Origin: Capitella teleta
Taxonomy: Eukaryota; Annelida; Polychaeta; Capitellidae
Direction of reading: 5' to 3'
Assembly: GCA_000328365.1 (NCBI GenBank)
Contig: KB305274.1
Span: 32,362 to 96,361, forward strand
Length of the DNA stretch: 64,000 bases
In this document: piece by piece, positions 12,090-22,989 of the stretch
Position numbering within the stretch: position 1 is the stretch's first letter
How the letters are laid out: each line of letters starts with the position of its first letter
The notes under the pieces: generated by a model
What the model saw: only the letters and a program-made list of their open reading frames with translations
Told to the model about the DNA's origin: nothing
Databases searched by the model: none
Made by a program: the position numbers and the translations under genes

Positions 12090-14445
12090 GTCATGGCTAG
12101 ATCACTTTGTATGTACTGCTGATGCTCATGACTTAATCCTAAACATAAAAGTGCATTATGAATATGCCACTGATGATCACATCCCAATAGGTGTAGTGCT
12201 TAATGCAGATCTCATTCCAGAAGTTTCTGGTAGTAGCAATGAGGAACATAAAACAAAGATTGAGTGGTCCAAAGTAACACCAGCCTTGTTGAATGACTAT
12301 TGCTTAGCCGCTGATGACTTACTACAATCACTAGATATTCCTAACGATGCCTTGTCCTGTACTGATGTACACTGTACAGAAGAAAATCATGTTAAATTAA
12401 TTGGTGAACTGTATGATGCAATCACCAAGTGTTCAACTATTGCAAGTAAACCTCTAGAGGATAAAAAGCATAAACATAATGGTAGCAAACCTGGTTGGAA
12501 TGCACAGTCAGTCACGCTGCGAAGGATACTTCCCATCTCTGGAGTAGTCATGGTAAACTTAGGCAAGGACCAATCTTTGAAATGAAGAAACGAATCACAG
12601 TCTAGTTCAAGTATGCCCTGCGGTTCATTAAGAGAAATGAGGATGCCATGCGACATGATTCGCTAGCGAACAAACTAATGCAGAATAATGTTGTCGATTT
12701 TTGGAAAGAAATTAAGCAAATTGATAACCATAAGACCACCCTTCCAACTAATATAGATGGTGTAACTGGGGAAAAAGAAATTGTTGGTCTTTGGAGGGAA
12801 AGGTACTTTGACATATTTAATTGTGTTCCTAGTGATATCAATGAAATAGGATTTGATGATCTTGTCTACTCTCTATGAAATGTCTGTATCTGCTGAAGAG
12901 ATAAAAGATGCTCTCTGTAATTTAGTCTGTGGAAAAGCAATTGGAGATGACCAGATTTCTGTAGAGCACCTGAAGTATGTTAGAGCTCGCATTTTACCTC
13001 TACTATCATTATGTTTCACTAGTTTCCTTGTACATGGATGGCTTCCAGCCACAATGATGTCCAGTATACTTGTTTCTATAATTAAGGATAAAACAGGAAA
13101 AATCAATGCCAGTTCAAACTACAGACCAATTGCCTTATCTAGTATTCTATCTAAGGTTCTTGAAATTGTGATACTCAACCAGATTCAAGGCTGTATAGCA
13201 ACTCATGATAATCAATTTGGTTTCAAGCCGAAGCATGGGACCGACATGTGTATCTATGTACTGAAAGAAATTATTCATAAGTATCATGAACTGAACTCAT
13301 CAGTATTCCTTTGTTTTCTGGATGTCTCAAAGGCATTTGACCGTGTCAATCATGTTACTCTTTTTAAAAAGATGTTACGTCGTGGTGCACCAGTTTCCTT
13401 GTTCGTATTCTATGTTTTTGGTACTCCGGCAGAGCGTGTTTGTTTGCTGGGACAATGCTATATCTGAACCGTTCAGTATCAGTAATGGTGTACGACAGGT
13501 TGGGATTCCGGATAGCGCAGTGGGTTAAACCGCTGACTACAATCCTATGCCGACCGTGGGGGTCGAGGTCCCGGGTTCGAGACCCGATCAGGCCACGGGC
13601 GTTATGATTGTGAATTACAATTGTAATTTTTCTGTGACTCTGCAGTGCTGCCCAACTGCGTAGACAAGGCCGGGCGCTGTGTACTACTGTCTATGGTGGT
13701 ATGCAGGATAAAGAACCCTTGGGATTAATCGATAAGAGTAGGGGGAAACCCCGGTCCCGTCTGTTCTGGCGCCCGTATCACCCGAACGGGTTGGGTAGAG
13801 CCGTAAAACGGTAGAGCCGTAAAACCCCAATCACTCACTCACAGGGTGGGATTATATCGCCTCATTTATTCAATGTTTATATGGATGACTTATTCAAAGA
13901 TATGTATGCATGTTTTGTTAGTTGTAGTAATGGAAGAGCTTTGTATAACCATTTAATATATGCAGATGATTTAGTTATAGATGTATGTTCTCAATATGAT
14001 GTCAGTCATGATGTGAAGTACAATGCACAAAAGTGTGTTACCATAATTCGTTCAAAATGTCATAAAAATGTTCTCTTTCCAAGTTTCATGCTGAACAATA
14101 ATGTATTACCAGATGTGCAAAACGTTCGTTACCTTGGTCATATGATAAGCCATGACATGAAAGATGACCTTGATATTCTAAAACAATGCAGAAAAATGTA
14201 TGCACAGAGAAACATGCTCAGGAAGAAATATGTGTTCACCTGATGTCAAAGTGTCTCTCTTCAAGACCTATTGCACCCCTCTGTATACTGCCCAGTTATG
14301 GTGGAACTACAGGTTATATAACCTGAAGAAAATTTATGTTGCTTTTAATGATATTATGCGATTTCTCCTCAAGCTGCCTCAATTTCACAGTGCTAGTCAT
14401 TTATTTGCCCACATCAATGTACTTTCTTTCTTTCTGTATTAGACG
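12090..14445 (+). mobile_element. LINE fragment C, reverse transcriptase split by a SINE
   Basis: Starts inside an endonuclease domain (WLDHFVCTADAHD, YATDDHIP), runs through the linker (KPGWN) and a full set of reverse transcriptase blocks: NYRPIALSSILSKVLE, FGFKPKHGTDMC, CFLDVSKAFDRVNH, NGVRQ, then after the SINE GGI-I-PHLFN-YMDDL and the catalytic YADD at about 13960, and a C-terminal region with LGHMIS. The family is the widespread non-LTR group with the FGFKPKHGTDMCIY signature. Frame changes occur near 12590, 12860 and 13450. The reading frame resumes exactly across the SINE once one copy of the target duplication is removed. Confidence 0.85.
13508..13840 (+). mobile_element. tRNA-derived SINE, copy 1
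   Basis: The head carries a pol III A box (TAGCGCAGTGGGTTAAACC, near 13511) and a B box (GGTTCGAGACC, near 13576), as in tRNA genes. A tRNA-unrelated body follows, ending in AAACCCC and a CACT-type tail (ATCACTCACTC). The flanks repeat 13 bases with one mismatch (ACAGGTTGGGATT at 13495, ACAGGGTGGGATT at 13841), the target duplication. A small internal duplication (GTAGAGCCGTAAAAC twice) lies near the 3' end. It is inserted in LINE fragment C. Confidence 0.88.
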
Positions 14446-14454
14446 TTATATATT

Positions 14455-15369
14455 TCATGTTTCATGTGTCGCCTTGACAAGTCAATCAACCTCCTGAACG
14501 ATCAAGCGCCTGAAAACCCAGAGCCGCCAGACGTGTGGCATTCGCGACTGCAAAGCCGATCGCACACCACATGTGGTGACCAATCCAAACAGCCATGGAC
14601 GATCGTGCTCTCCAGGAAGAGACGCCAACGCCGCAATGACAGAACGCGACGGAACGACCCGGCCGACAGCGACGAGGAGCCGCCCGAAGCCCGCCTCCGC
14701 ATTGCAGCCTCGCGGCTCGTGCCAGAAATACGGACCCCACGCGAAGAAACACGCTTTAAAACACAGCACGAGGAAGATGATGATGATGTACCAACGTAGA
14801 GGGCAGCCCATACAGCACCACTGCCGCGATGACTCTACGTACCTAAATGGTGCCGTTCCAGTGCATGGACTCTATATACCAAGAACTCTTATATTGTCTT
14901 CCATGATTTTTATTTTTCATACTGAGGATTGACGATTTATAACGTTCTTTGATAGTTTTGTGATGAATTTTATTTGTTATATCTTTCATGAATACCATGA
15001 TAATTATTATATGATGTCTCTCATGACTCATGAGGACTTCATTTCTGTTGAAAAAAAAATGAAAAAAAAGGGGGAGGGAGTAGTGTAGCCGGTCATCTTG
15101 AATGTATCAATTAACACCTTAGTCGTTAGTCACCGCTGTGAGCCAGGCACCGGCAGCTCGGACATTGCTTGGGTGGGCATTCCTTAGATTCCATGCTGTA
15201 GTAACATAATCGCCAGTCCCTTCTGCACTCGGCCCAGTTGTGTGTGCGAAGAGCCAAAATAAAGACGAGCAACATACCACCGCCAATCCGTCTCTGTGTT
15301 CACGGCCCGCGAGGCATAACCAGGTTTTATAAAGATACACCTGAAGGGTAACCAGTATCAGCGGTTACA
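14455..15369 (+). mobile_element. 3' end of an LTR retrotransposon (fossil)
   Basis: A probable LTR lies at 15084-15369: it begins TGTAGCCG, ends CGGTTACA and holds an AATAAA. It is preceded by a polypurine tract (AAAAAAAAGGGGGAGGGAG, ending near 15083), as at the 3' end of Ty3/Gypsy-type elements. The GC-rich stretch 14460-14800 upstream differs in composition from the LINE before it and is likely the end of the internal region. No 5' LTR is seen; the element is incomplete and broken. Age cannot be judged from one LTR. Confidence 0.6.
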
Positions 15370-17261
15370 CTTTGTTATTACAAACAGTTTTGTGCAACTT
15401 TTCTTCAAAATTATTCGAAATTTTTTTTTTTATCTTATGACATCTCACTACAAAATGATTATAATTAATTAATTGGTTATTATTCTAAGCGATAGAAAGT
15501 AGGATAAACTTCGTAATTTTAAAATTATTTGAGAAAAAAAAAAACAAGAAATAAGATTTAATTGTTTAGATAAGAGGCTACTACAACTATAAATGATAAT
15601 TATTTGAGGTATATATAGCGCGTGATGTATATTTTTGAGAAAATAGCATTTTTGCAGACATCATAAATTGTAAATAATACTTTTGAATCACCCTGTATAT
15701 GTTAGATATGATAGACCGTTTATTATAATAAATATGGTTGCATGTAGTAGTTACAAGTTGTTAGGCCTAAAAGTTAATCAAACTTATAATCTACCGTTTA
15801 GTTGTAATTGGAAAATTAGCTTTAAGGGTAGTTGAGCAAGTATTAGAATAAGCAAATTGGGAAACGTTAATATTAAATATAGTTTATTAAATAATTAAAT
15901 TGAGTTAATGTTGTGATGCTTACCACAAACGAGCCGATGAAGACGAGTTGAAAGGTCAAGTGGAGAGAAAGCTTATAGCTGTGGGCTGACCACGATACAA
16001 GAGCTAGATTTTGGAGCTGAAATGATACATAATATGATTATAAATATTAATTGTACATTAACTGATCAAATGAAATGAAATGTAAAATAACTTGAACTAT
16101 CAAAACAATCAGCGGAAATTATACCCCTTGTGTTGAGATTTTTGCAATTAATTTGGCTTCAAAACAGCTGCTTCGCTTATTTGGAATAAATCCAGGGCCC
16201 TTTTTGCACTTAGATAAAAGTTATAGAACCACCCAATCGAAGGCACCAGGCAATCCATCTAACAACAGATCTCGAATTTACCCATTTGGTTTGTATAATC
16301 CAACTGTCGCGATTCCCGCACTCCGTGATGTTAGCAGCAGCCTTTAGAGCGAGAGTTAGCCCGTGTAATAGATCCAAAATTAACAGCCAACGTCGTAATT
16401 CGGTTAACTGCTCGTATAATGGCCATATATATATAGTGCACGTGTATAAAGTATAGACCCGACTCTACCCTGCCCTGCTTTTCTGCCCTCACGAATAACT
16501 TGGAAGTGCACAAAAGGCGTTACAGAAAGCGATTCAGACTGAAGACGTTCTATTTATCATACCCTATAAAACTGTTAATTTTTTTTAATTTTTCTTTTCT
16601 AAATTCAAGTGCAGGCAGCGACCGAGCATTTTTTTTTTTTTTTTTTTTTTTTTTTGGTCATACCATCCTGACAACCTATGGCTGATCTACGGACGATCGG
16701 GAGCTGACATGAATTTGCACTAATGCGAATTTGATCATGGTATTGATTTAAGCGGGGGGGGGGTGGAATCCTGCTAAATGATTGATCAAAGCATTGGCGT
16801 TTAATTGCCTTTCTCTTTGAAATTGCCTTTAATAGTTTCAATGGTCATCGCTGTTTAACAGTAAGAAGGAGAAGGAGGTGATATTCACCGATAAAATAGT
16901 AATTAAGGTGATGTTTGGATAATCCGCCAAGGGAAGCCACACGCTCTCTTATTCCATAAGATTCGAAGTTCAAAATCACTACTGTAAACAGATTTCGGCA
17001 CTCCGTGTACAGCTGTTGTAAACGGAGCCACTTCGATATATTTGTTTGCGAAACATTGCGTAATCAAACACCGATATGTTTCTCTAACTCAACCCATTCG
17101 ATTTGACTTCCCATAAAACTAACCAGGGGATTGCCCGTCTTGACCCTATCCTAAAACAGTGTGTTTAGACCCGTTAAAAGGTTTGCCGAATTTGCGAGCA
17201 AAAACCTCCCTAATATCTAGATTTGTCGGTAATCGTACCACAGAATACAGATCCGGTGTGA

Positions 17262-17560
17262 CATTTAGCGTTTGAGTTCTTGAGCCAAGATAGTAAATTC
17301 ATCCAGATACACGTTAAAAAGAATAGGAGAAAGAACACGTCCTTGTTTTATACCGTTCTCAACACCAAAATAGTCACTCCGTTTGTCGCCCCATTCGACA
17401 TACGCTATTTGATTGAAGTACCGGGAAATGAGCACACGTGTATTCACGATGTTCGAGCATCTGGAATAATAGAAAATATTTGGTACGATCAAAGACCTTC
17501 AAAGCATCAAGTTAACATGCATATAATTTTTTGGGTGCTTTTTTCAAAACTAAATTTTTA
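17262..17560 (-). mobile_element. LINE reverse transcriptase fragment
   Basis: On the minus strand the translation gives LD-LKVFDRTKYF (near 17490-17520), matching the LDASKAFDR motif, and then NGIKQGRVLSPILFNVYLDE (17265-17492), the block that precedes the catalytic YADD in non-LTR reverse transcriptases. The two parts are in different frames and the catalytic box itself is not seen. A short, dead LINE piece of the same broad type as fragment C. Confidence 0.75.
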
Positions 17561-19234
17561 CATGGCCTCATTATATAACGAAGGAAAAGCATTGATGCGA
17601 CTCAATGCTGTTCAACTTCGCTGCACACATGCGATTTACTTAGAAGAAGTTAAAACTGCATTAAAAAGTATCATAAAAATAGGTTTCATTTATCAAATGA
17701 AATAGAGAGTAACGGTGTACGTAGCTTCGCATCTTTTAAGCTATAGCAGCATTTATATTTTATCCCAAAAAAAAGTGGAAAACATCATCCTTCTCGATAG
17801 AAAATACCGTATTTTCTGGAAATAAGGATTTTAGGTCAAAGCTGACGCCGGCATGATAATCAGCTGTCAAATAATAGCGTCAAATGTCTTCTACCTCTAC
17901 CCGATTGGAAAAGATACCTAATAATTTGGTTGCTCTCATATTCTTGCATCATGCCGGTCAAGAACCTGTCCATGGTCTATACAACCCATTGAGCAACACT
18001 CGACTTCTCCGGTTAAGCTTCATACATTTTATCATGGTGACCTAATTGCATGCTAGACCAGAATGCATCGCGCCCAGCATATGCGAATAATTTAATGCGT
18101 GGATGGGTTGATCACTCGTTTAATGACTGTGGCAACCCACACATGCAAGTGACCGTCGCGGGTGTCCATTTCTCTATTGTCGATTTCGCGATGTAACGTT
18201 TGACGGAGAAATAAAGCTCCAGCAATGTTTTCAACACCTGCGTGTTCGAATCTCGATACATGAATAACCCCTTCCGGGATGGGTCGGCTGCCTTAAATAA
18301 TCGTGGAGTGCATGGGGATGGTGTCTTCATCATCCTCGGAGGGGCTTCTGTGATGTACCTTTCGTCAACACGCATATACTGTTCGTTAACAATGTTTGGT
18401 GTGTAACGTTTACACGCATAATTATGATGCACGCATCAATTATTCGAAGAGAGAAATGCAATTGCAATTTGTGTCTCCTCATCTTCTGAACCATAATGAT
18501 TATGATTGCCCATTCAAGGACAACCCTTCGCAAAAAAAATGTATTCAATTTATTATCAGTAAATCAGCTTAAAGATCATCCATAATGCCCGAGATAAAAT
18601 GAACTTCATGAAATTTACACCCTAGTTAATCCTTTTAGTGCAAAATAAAAAATAATAATCACCTGATATCATTTACATGGTATAAATCAGCCATGAACAG
18701 CGCATATTCAGTGGTTCTGATTCTTCCACCAAATCGGTTTGGTTCCCATATTTGCCGCTAGTGGAGCAGCGAATGACGTCATAACACCCCGGGAATTCCA
18801 CAAAGCGACTCACGCCAAAATAATTTGCAATGGTTACGGATCAACGCAAACAATTCGGCTTCATCCCCTCGAGTCGGAAAATGATGATAAATCATTAATA
18901 TCTTAAGCTATAGGGTTAATAACTTATCACAAGACGAATGATTCTCACTCAATTTAACAATAAAACAGATAAAAAAAAAACAAGATGATTTTAGTCTTTG
19001 CCAATTTATGTGCCAAAATGTGGTCAATTGTTCAAGTCGATAATACCTCATTCTTAGGTTACTTTGCATGGCGATAAAATCATTATGTTTATGCGTTACG
19101 ATTTCCTTTACATTAAGTGTGTTACAGTATTAGAGTTGTAATTTAACTAATTCGTAGATTTTTTTGTTTTTTTCAACATTAAATGGAATTGTGAGTGTGT
19201 CGATAAAAACTTTAGTACCCTAGGATTTATGGTG

Positions 19235-19362
19235 GGGTATTATGACGTCATAACACCCAGGAGAGAGTGAGAAAGGGACACTAAATCAGCATTTTGAAGC
19301 CGCAAATGGCTCAAAATTGACAATACATGTATATATGTCCTGTGCCCAAACCAAAGCCTAAA
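19235..19362 (+). repeat. Dispersed repeat, copy 2 of an inverted pair
   Basis: Reverse-complement partner of 8180-8300; shared blocks include GCCGCAAATGGC and CCTGTGCCCAAACC. It starts near ATGACGTCATAACACCC, a 17-base string also present at about 18774-18790, so the family may extend or be present twice here. Confidence 0.5.
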
Positions 19363-19530
19363 ATTCTGTATTGTACTTTTGTTGACCTTTTAAGCATCCT
19401 TTCTTATTTTGAATTTAAGGAATGTGGCTTGCTGCTCCGGGTTCCGGTCCTGTTTCATCCGGAGACTACAATTTCTAAGTTCTGTGCATCTCTAATTTAC
19501 TCGTGTTTTGCGCTTCCACCGTGCGTGAGT

Positions 19531-19537
19531 GCGTACG

Positions 19538-19605
<68 letters not shown>

Positions 19606-19607
19606 TG
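19531..19607. repeat. (GTGC)n microsatellite
   Basis: About 77 bp of uninterrupted GTGC units after a short impure start (GTGCGTGAGTGCGTAC). It joins directly to the 3' end of SINE copy 2, which lies on the minus strand, and so is most simply that SINE's tail expanded. Confidence 0.95.
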
Positions 19608-19935
19608 ATGGGGTTTTATGGCTCCATCCAACCCATTCGGGTGATACGGGCGCCAGAACAGAAGGCCCGCGCCCGGGGTTTCCCCCTACTCTTATCGATA
19701 AATCTCAAGGGTTCTTTATATTACCACAATAGACAGTAGTACACAGCGCCCGGCGTGGTTACGCAGTTGGGCAGCACTACAGAGTCACCGAAGAATTACA
19801 ATTATAACAATCATAATTCAAAATCATAACGCCCGTGGCCTGATAGGGTCTCAAACCCGGGACCTCGACCCCCAGGGTCGGCATATAGGATTGTAGTCAG
19901 TCGGTTAAACCGATTGAGCTATTCGGTGCCCCTGT
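19608..19935 (-). mobile_element. tRNA-derived SINE, copy 2
   Basis: Reverse complement of the element at 13508-13840. On the minus strand it starts GGGGCACCGAATAGCTCAAT (A box), then has the B-box region with GGTTTGAGACC, the GCCACGGGCGTTATGATT block, and ends CCATAAAACCCCATCAC followed by CACG units. The head here looks more complete than in copy 1. Identity by eye is about 80-85 percent. Confidence 0.88.
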
Positions 19936-20799
19936 TTTTCGCTTCCAAGCTGAATTTTTCCAACTTGATTTTTGCAGTAGAATTAATTTATCAACATATT
20001 GATAAACAGTCGGATTAAATTTAATGATTCTTGGTAATCGCACAAATTTCTCCGATAATTATTTTTTCGTTACAACGCGTATACTCACCTCAAATAAGCC
20101 ACGCAATTCGCAAAAGGTTATAACAATCTTAGTGTGGGATGAACGGATTACGAGTTCTCAGGATCGAGGCATGACCTCACAATTGTAATTATTTAATTAT
20201 CAAGGAAGCAATAATGTTTCCAAGGAAACTAACACACAATATATACTAAATTTAACCAATTTGCTGTTTTTGTGTCAAGATATAATTATAATTATTAAAG
20301 AATTAACACGAGAATTAAGAATTAAAGGAAGGGAGAACTGGTTAAAAATGGACTTTGAGTCGTTATTTGATGCACCAAAAATGATTCCTATGCCTGGCCC
20401 ACACAAGGAATATCATCCCTAACGATTTCGCGGGAGATATATTGCTAATTAGGCGTGACGTCAGGAGCTGTGATGAAACACCGAGTTCCCCATCTTTTAC
20501 AATGGGCCTCGTCATATCAGCGTGTCCTGCGACTAAACCATTGGATATTTTTTTTTTCTTTTCGGAAATAGGTAGAATAATCATTTTGCCACCAGTCAGG
20601 CGCGAAAAAAAAAATATTTTTCGCTTTTTTTTCTTATTTTAACAATCGATTTTCTAGGACACCTACCATGTTTCTCATCCTGAAACAGTAAAAAGGTCAG
20701 CCAGAGTGCACCACGCATGCGCTTTCGTTTCGTAAACAACAAAGATGTCCTTTTATGGCGAAGATGATCTGCTCTGATTGGCTGAAATCGATAGCTTCA

Positions 20800-21021
20800 C
20801 GAGGGGAACGGGACCAATCACGGCAAGCCCTCAGCTGACATCTGCCTCCTATACTTCGTAATGGAAGTCATTCTCCCATAGACGCAATGCTAACCCTATA
20901 TTCGGAATGCATTATTTCCTTACGCTTGCATCCAGACATGGTGTTTTTGGCACGGAATGCTATCAATTGGTGCTATGAGTCAATAGATCATCACATAAAA
21001 TTCAGTTCCCCATCCCTTTAA
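20800..21021 (+). mobile_element. TTAA-type MITE family, copy A
   Basis: About 220 bp that match 57308-57531 in reverse complement, including GGACCAATCACGGCAAG, TTATTTCCTTACGCTTGCAT and ATGGTGTTTTTGGCACGGAA. The right end reads TTCCCCATCCCTTTAA, the family's terminal repeat. The left end (GAGGGGAACGGGACC) is diverged and has lost TTAA. It ends about 400 bp before the serpin start codon, so it could contribute to the serpin promoter region. Confidence 0.75.
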
Positions 21022-21423
21022 GTCTTTGTGTCAAACGAATGACGACAATTATAAATATCTTTGTTACAATGAAGCCTATTGAATATGCATGCCTGTTACT
21101 AATCATAGCCGCTTGCTCTCTTTGCTTCCGGACATTTTTCTCCTCAACGTGTACAGTCGTGTCCCAAATCATGGTCGTCTTGTAACTCAAAGAGATCAAC
21201 CCTTCATGAGTATGCTACAGAATACTGCGAATGAGTTTGGTGTTTTAATTCCACATTATTAAGCAACTGTTGTGAATATATTTAATTGAGATAAAACTCC
21301 AAATTACACGAAACAAACAACTGTAATTACGATCCCAGATGCAGTTTGTGGCATTCTAGCATTTCTGCAAGCGAGAGCAAGGAGTGAGCACTACGATTAT
21401 CTTAACTGAGATTTTCCGTCACC

Positions 21424-22686
21424 ATGTTAGTCATCACTGTTCTAGCGGTCATTTGTGCCGTTGCCATGGCGACACCGGCGACCGTTTCCAATTTGGCCGA
21501 TTCGAGCAACGTATTTGCGAAGGATATGTACTTGCAAATCGCCAGAAACAACGACGGTCAAAATCTTCTGTTTGCGCCACTTGGATTGTCAATGGCCATG
21601 GCGATGGTCTACAATGGCGCTGTTGAACGAACGGAAAGACAAATCTTCAGGACCATGTACTTCGACGTGGCGAGTGACAGCAAAGAGGAATTGAACCAGT
21701 TGAACTACGATATCATGCGGCTGTTCAAGAAACCCACCAACCAGTACACGCTCAGCTTCGCTAACAAGCTCTTTGGAAGTCGGCAGTACGAATACAACAG
21801 AGACTTCAAACAAGTTCTGATGCAAAAATACTCAGCGCCGCTGGAGAAAATGGATCTGTCGACTGATGTGGAGGATGCCGTGCAGCACATTAATAACTGG
21901 GTGTCCGAGCGAACCAACATGATAGTGACTGATATGCTCAAAGAAGGAGACATCTCAACCAACATGTCACTGGTTTTGATCAGCGCTTTCTCCATCAGGG
22001 GAATCTGGCAGGAATCCTTCCCCAAGGAAAACACCAAGGAAAGACCTTTCCTCAAGGGAGGCATCGAGAACATCGACGTTCAGACGATGTACACCGAGGC
22101 TAACTTCAGCTACAAAGCCATGCCTGAGATGAAGAGCAACGTCCTGGGAATCCCGTACGCCGGAGATACCGTGTCCCTGTTCGTCGTCCTGCCCTGGAAC
22201 AGAACCCACGGGATGGAGGAGCTGGAAACAGCGATTAGGAGTTCCAATTCACTCGATGGTATCTTTGAAGGTCTACAAATGACGTCGATGAAGGTATCCT
22301 TGCCACTGCTTAACCTGACGAAAAGCGTCGATTTGGCTGGAAACTTGACAAATCTCGGGATCGATGACCTGTTTGTTGGCCACGATGCCCAACTGGGAGG
22401 CATCACGTCCAGCCCTGACGTCCACGTGTCTCTAGCGGAACACAAGACCTTCTTCAGCATCCGGGAACAAGGAGAGCTCCCAAGAGAACCCACCAACGGT
22501 ACGAAGCCAGACGACCAGGACACTTTGTTCCTTGCCAACCATCCATTCATGTTCTTTGTTCGGGAGAGTACCACCGGCGCCATCTTGCAAATGGGTCGCG
22601 TGGCTGATCCATCCGCGGGAGCTACCCATAGTGCTGTTATGTCTTGCGCCCTCCTGGCTCTTGCCTTGTTCATGTCATTAGCTTGA
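21424..22686 (+). CDS. Secreted serpin, probably GPI-anchored and non-inhibitory
   Basis: A 420-residue single-exon serpin. Residues 1-17 form a signal peptide (MLVITVLAVICAVAMAT). The body has the serpin fold signature FLANHPFMFFV at residues 369-379 (HPF at 373-375) and the closing GRVADP. Six possible N-glycosylation sites are seen (for example NFS, NRT, NLT, NGT). The reactive-centre hinge after Gly350 is ELPREP where inhibitory serpins have a small-residue run such as TEAAAA; Pro at P12 and P9 and Glu at P14 should block loop insertion, so a non-inhibitory role is inferred. Unusually, about 24 residues follow the normal serpin end: small residues (SAG, 397-399), a short spacer and a hydrophobic run (403-420), the layout of a GPI-attachment signal. 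The start is the first ATG with a good context (GTCACCATGT). Confidence 0.93.
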   Translation: MLVITVLAVICAVAMATPATVSNLADSSNVFAKDMYLQIARNNDGQNLLFAPLGLSMAMAMVYNGAVERTERQIFRTMYFDVASDSKEELNQLNYDIMRLFKKPTNQYTLSFANKLFGSRQYEYNRDFKQVLMQKYSAPLEKMDLSTDVEDAVQHINNWVSERTNMIVTDMLKEGDISTNMSLVLISAFSIRGIWQESFPKENTKERPFLKGGIENIDVQTMYTEANFSYKAMPEMKSNVLGIPYAGDTVSLFVVLPWNRTHGMEELETAIRSSNSLDGIFEGLQMTSMKVSLPLLNLTKSVDLAGNLTNLGIDDLFVGHDAQLGGITSSPDVHVSLAEHKTFFSIREQGELPREPTNGTKPDDQDTLFLANHPFMFFVRESTTGAILQMGRVADPSAGATHSAVMSCALLALALFMSLA

Positions 22687-22945
22687 ATGTAGTTCAATGC
22701 TTGTAGATCTATTAGTATGTATCAATTTGGGTAGTGACATTAGGAGAATGCTAATCAATTAATAACGTGTTAATGCTTTATCAACAAAATGTACAAATTC
22801 AAATCACCATGCTGTTATTTCTGCTGTAGGCCTATAACTTTAAAAGCATGGATACATTGCACTTTTTGTTAGCAAGATATTAGTGAGAGAACAATATGTA
22901 AATCGATACATATATACGGATGATTCTTATGGAAAAAAAATGTAC

Positions 22946-22951
22946 AATAAA
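22946..22951 (+). terminator. Polyadenylation signal of the serpin gene
   Basis: AATAAA 260 bp after the serpin stop codon, in an AT-rich 3' untranslated region. It is the first canonical signal downstream. Confidence 0.7.
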
Positions 22952-22989
22952 ACTTTATTTATACCTCTCATGTTTCATTCGCCTCGTGA

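Larger units (their letters stand above)
7428..15695. mobile_element. 8.3-kb interval bounded by ~140-bp inverted repeats
   Basis: The left edge reads TATA then CAGGGTGATTCGAAAGTA (from 7428). The right edge, read on the minus strand, is TATA then CAGGGTGATTCAAAAGTA (to 15695). Imperfect similarity continues inward for about 140 bp, including shared GCGCT, CTCAAAATAAT-like and TTTATAGTTG blocks. TA-flanked CAGGG ends suggest an IS630/Tc1/mariner-like DNA transposon family. I see no transposase inside; the interior is filled with LINEs, a SINE, a MITE and an LTR fragment. It is either one element swollen by later insertions or two separate short elements in opposite orientation. Confidence 0.5.

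Noticed and set aside
13508-13590. A free-standing tRNA gene
   Set aside because: A and B boxes are present, but the sequence continues into a SINE body, has a target duplication and a second dispersed copy, so it is a SINE head.
14482-14932. Several overlapping open frames on both strands
   Set aside because: They lie in the GC-rich end of an LTR element fossil, where long open frames on both strands come from composition.
19503-19739. Open frames with VRACVRAC-type repeats
   Set aside because: Direct translation of the GTGC microsatellite; not a protein.
21589-22697. Minus-strand open frames across the serpin
   Set aside because: Antisense shadows of the serpin coding frame.
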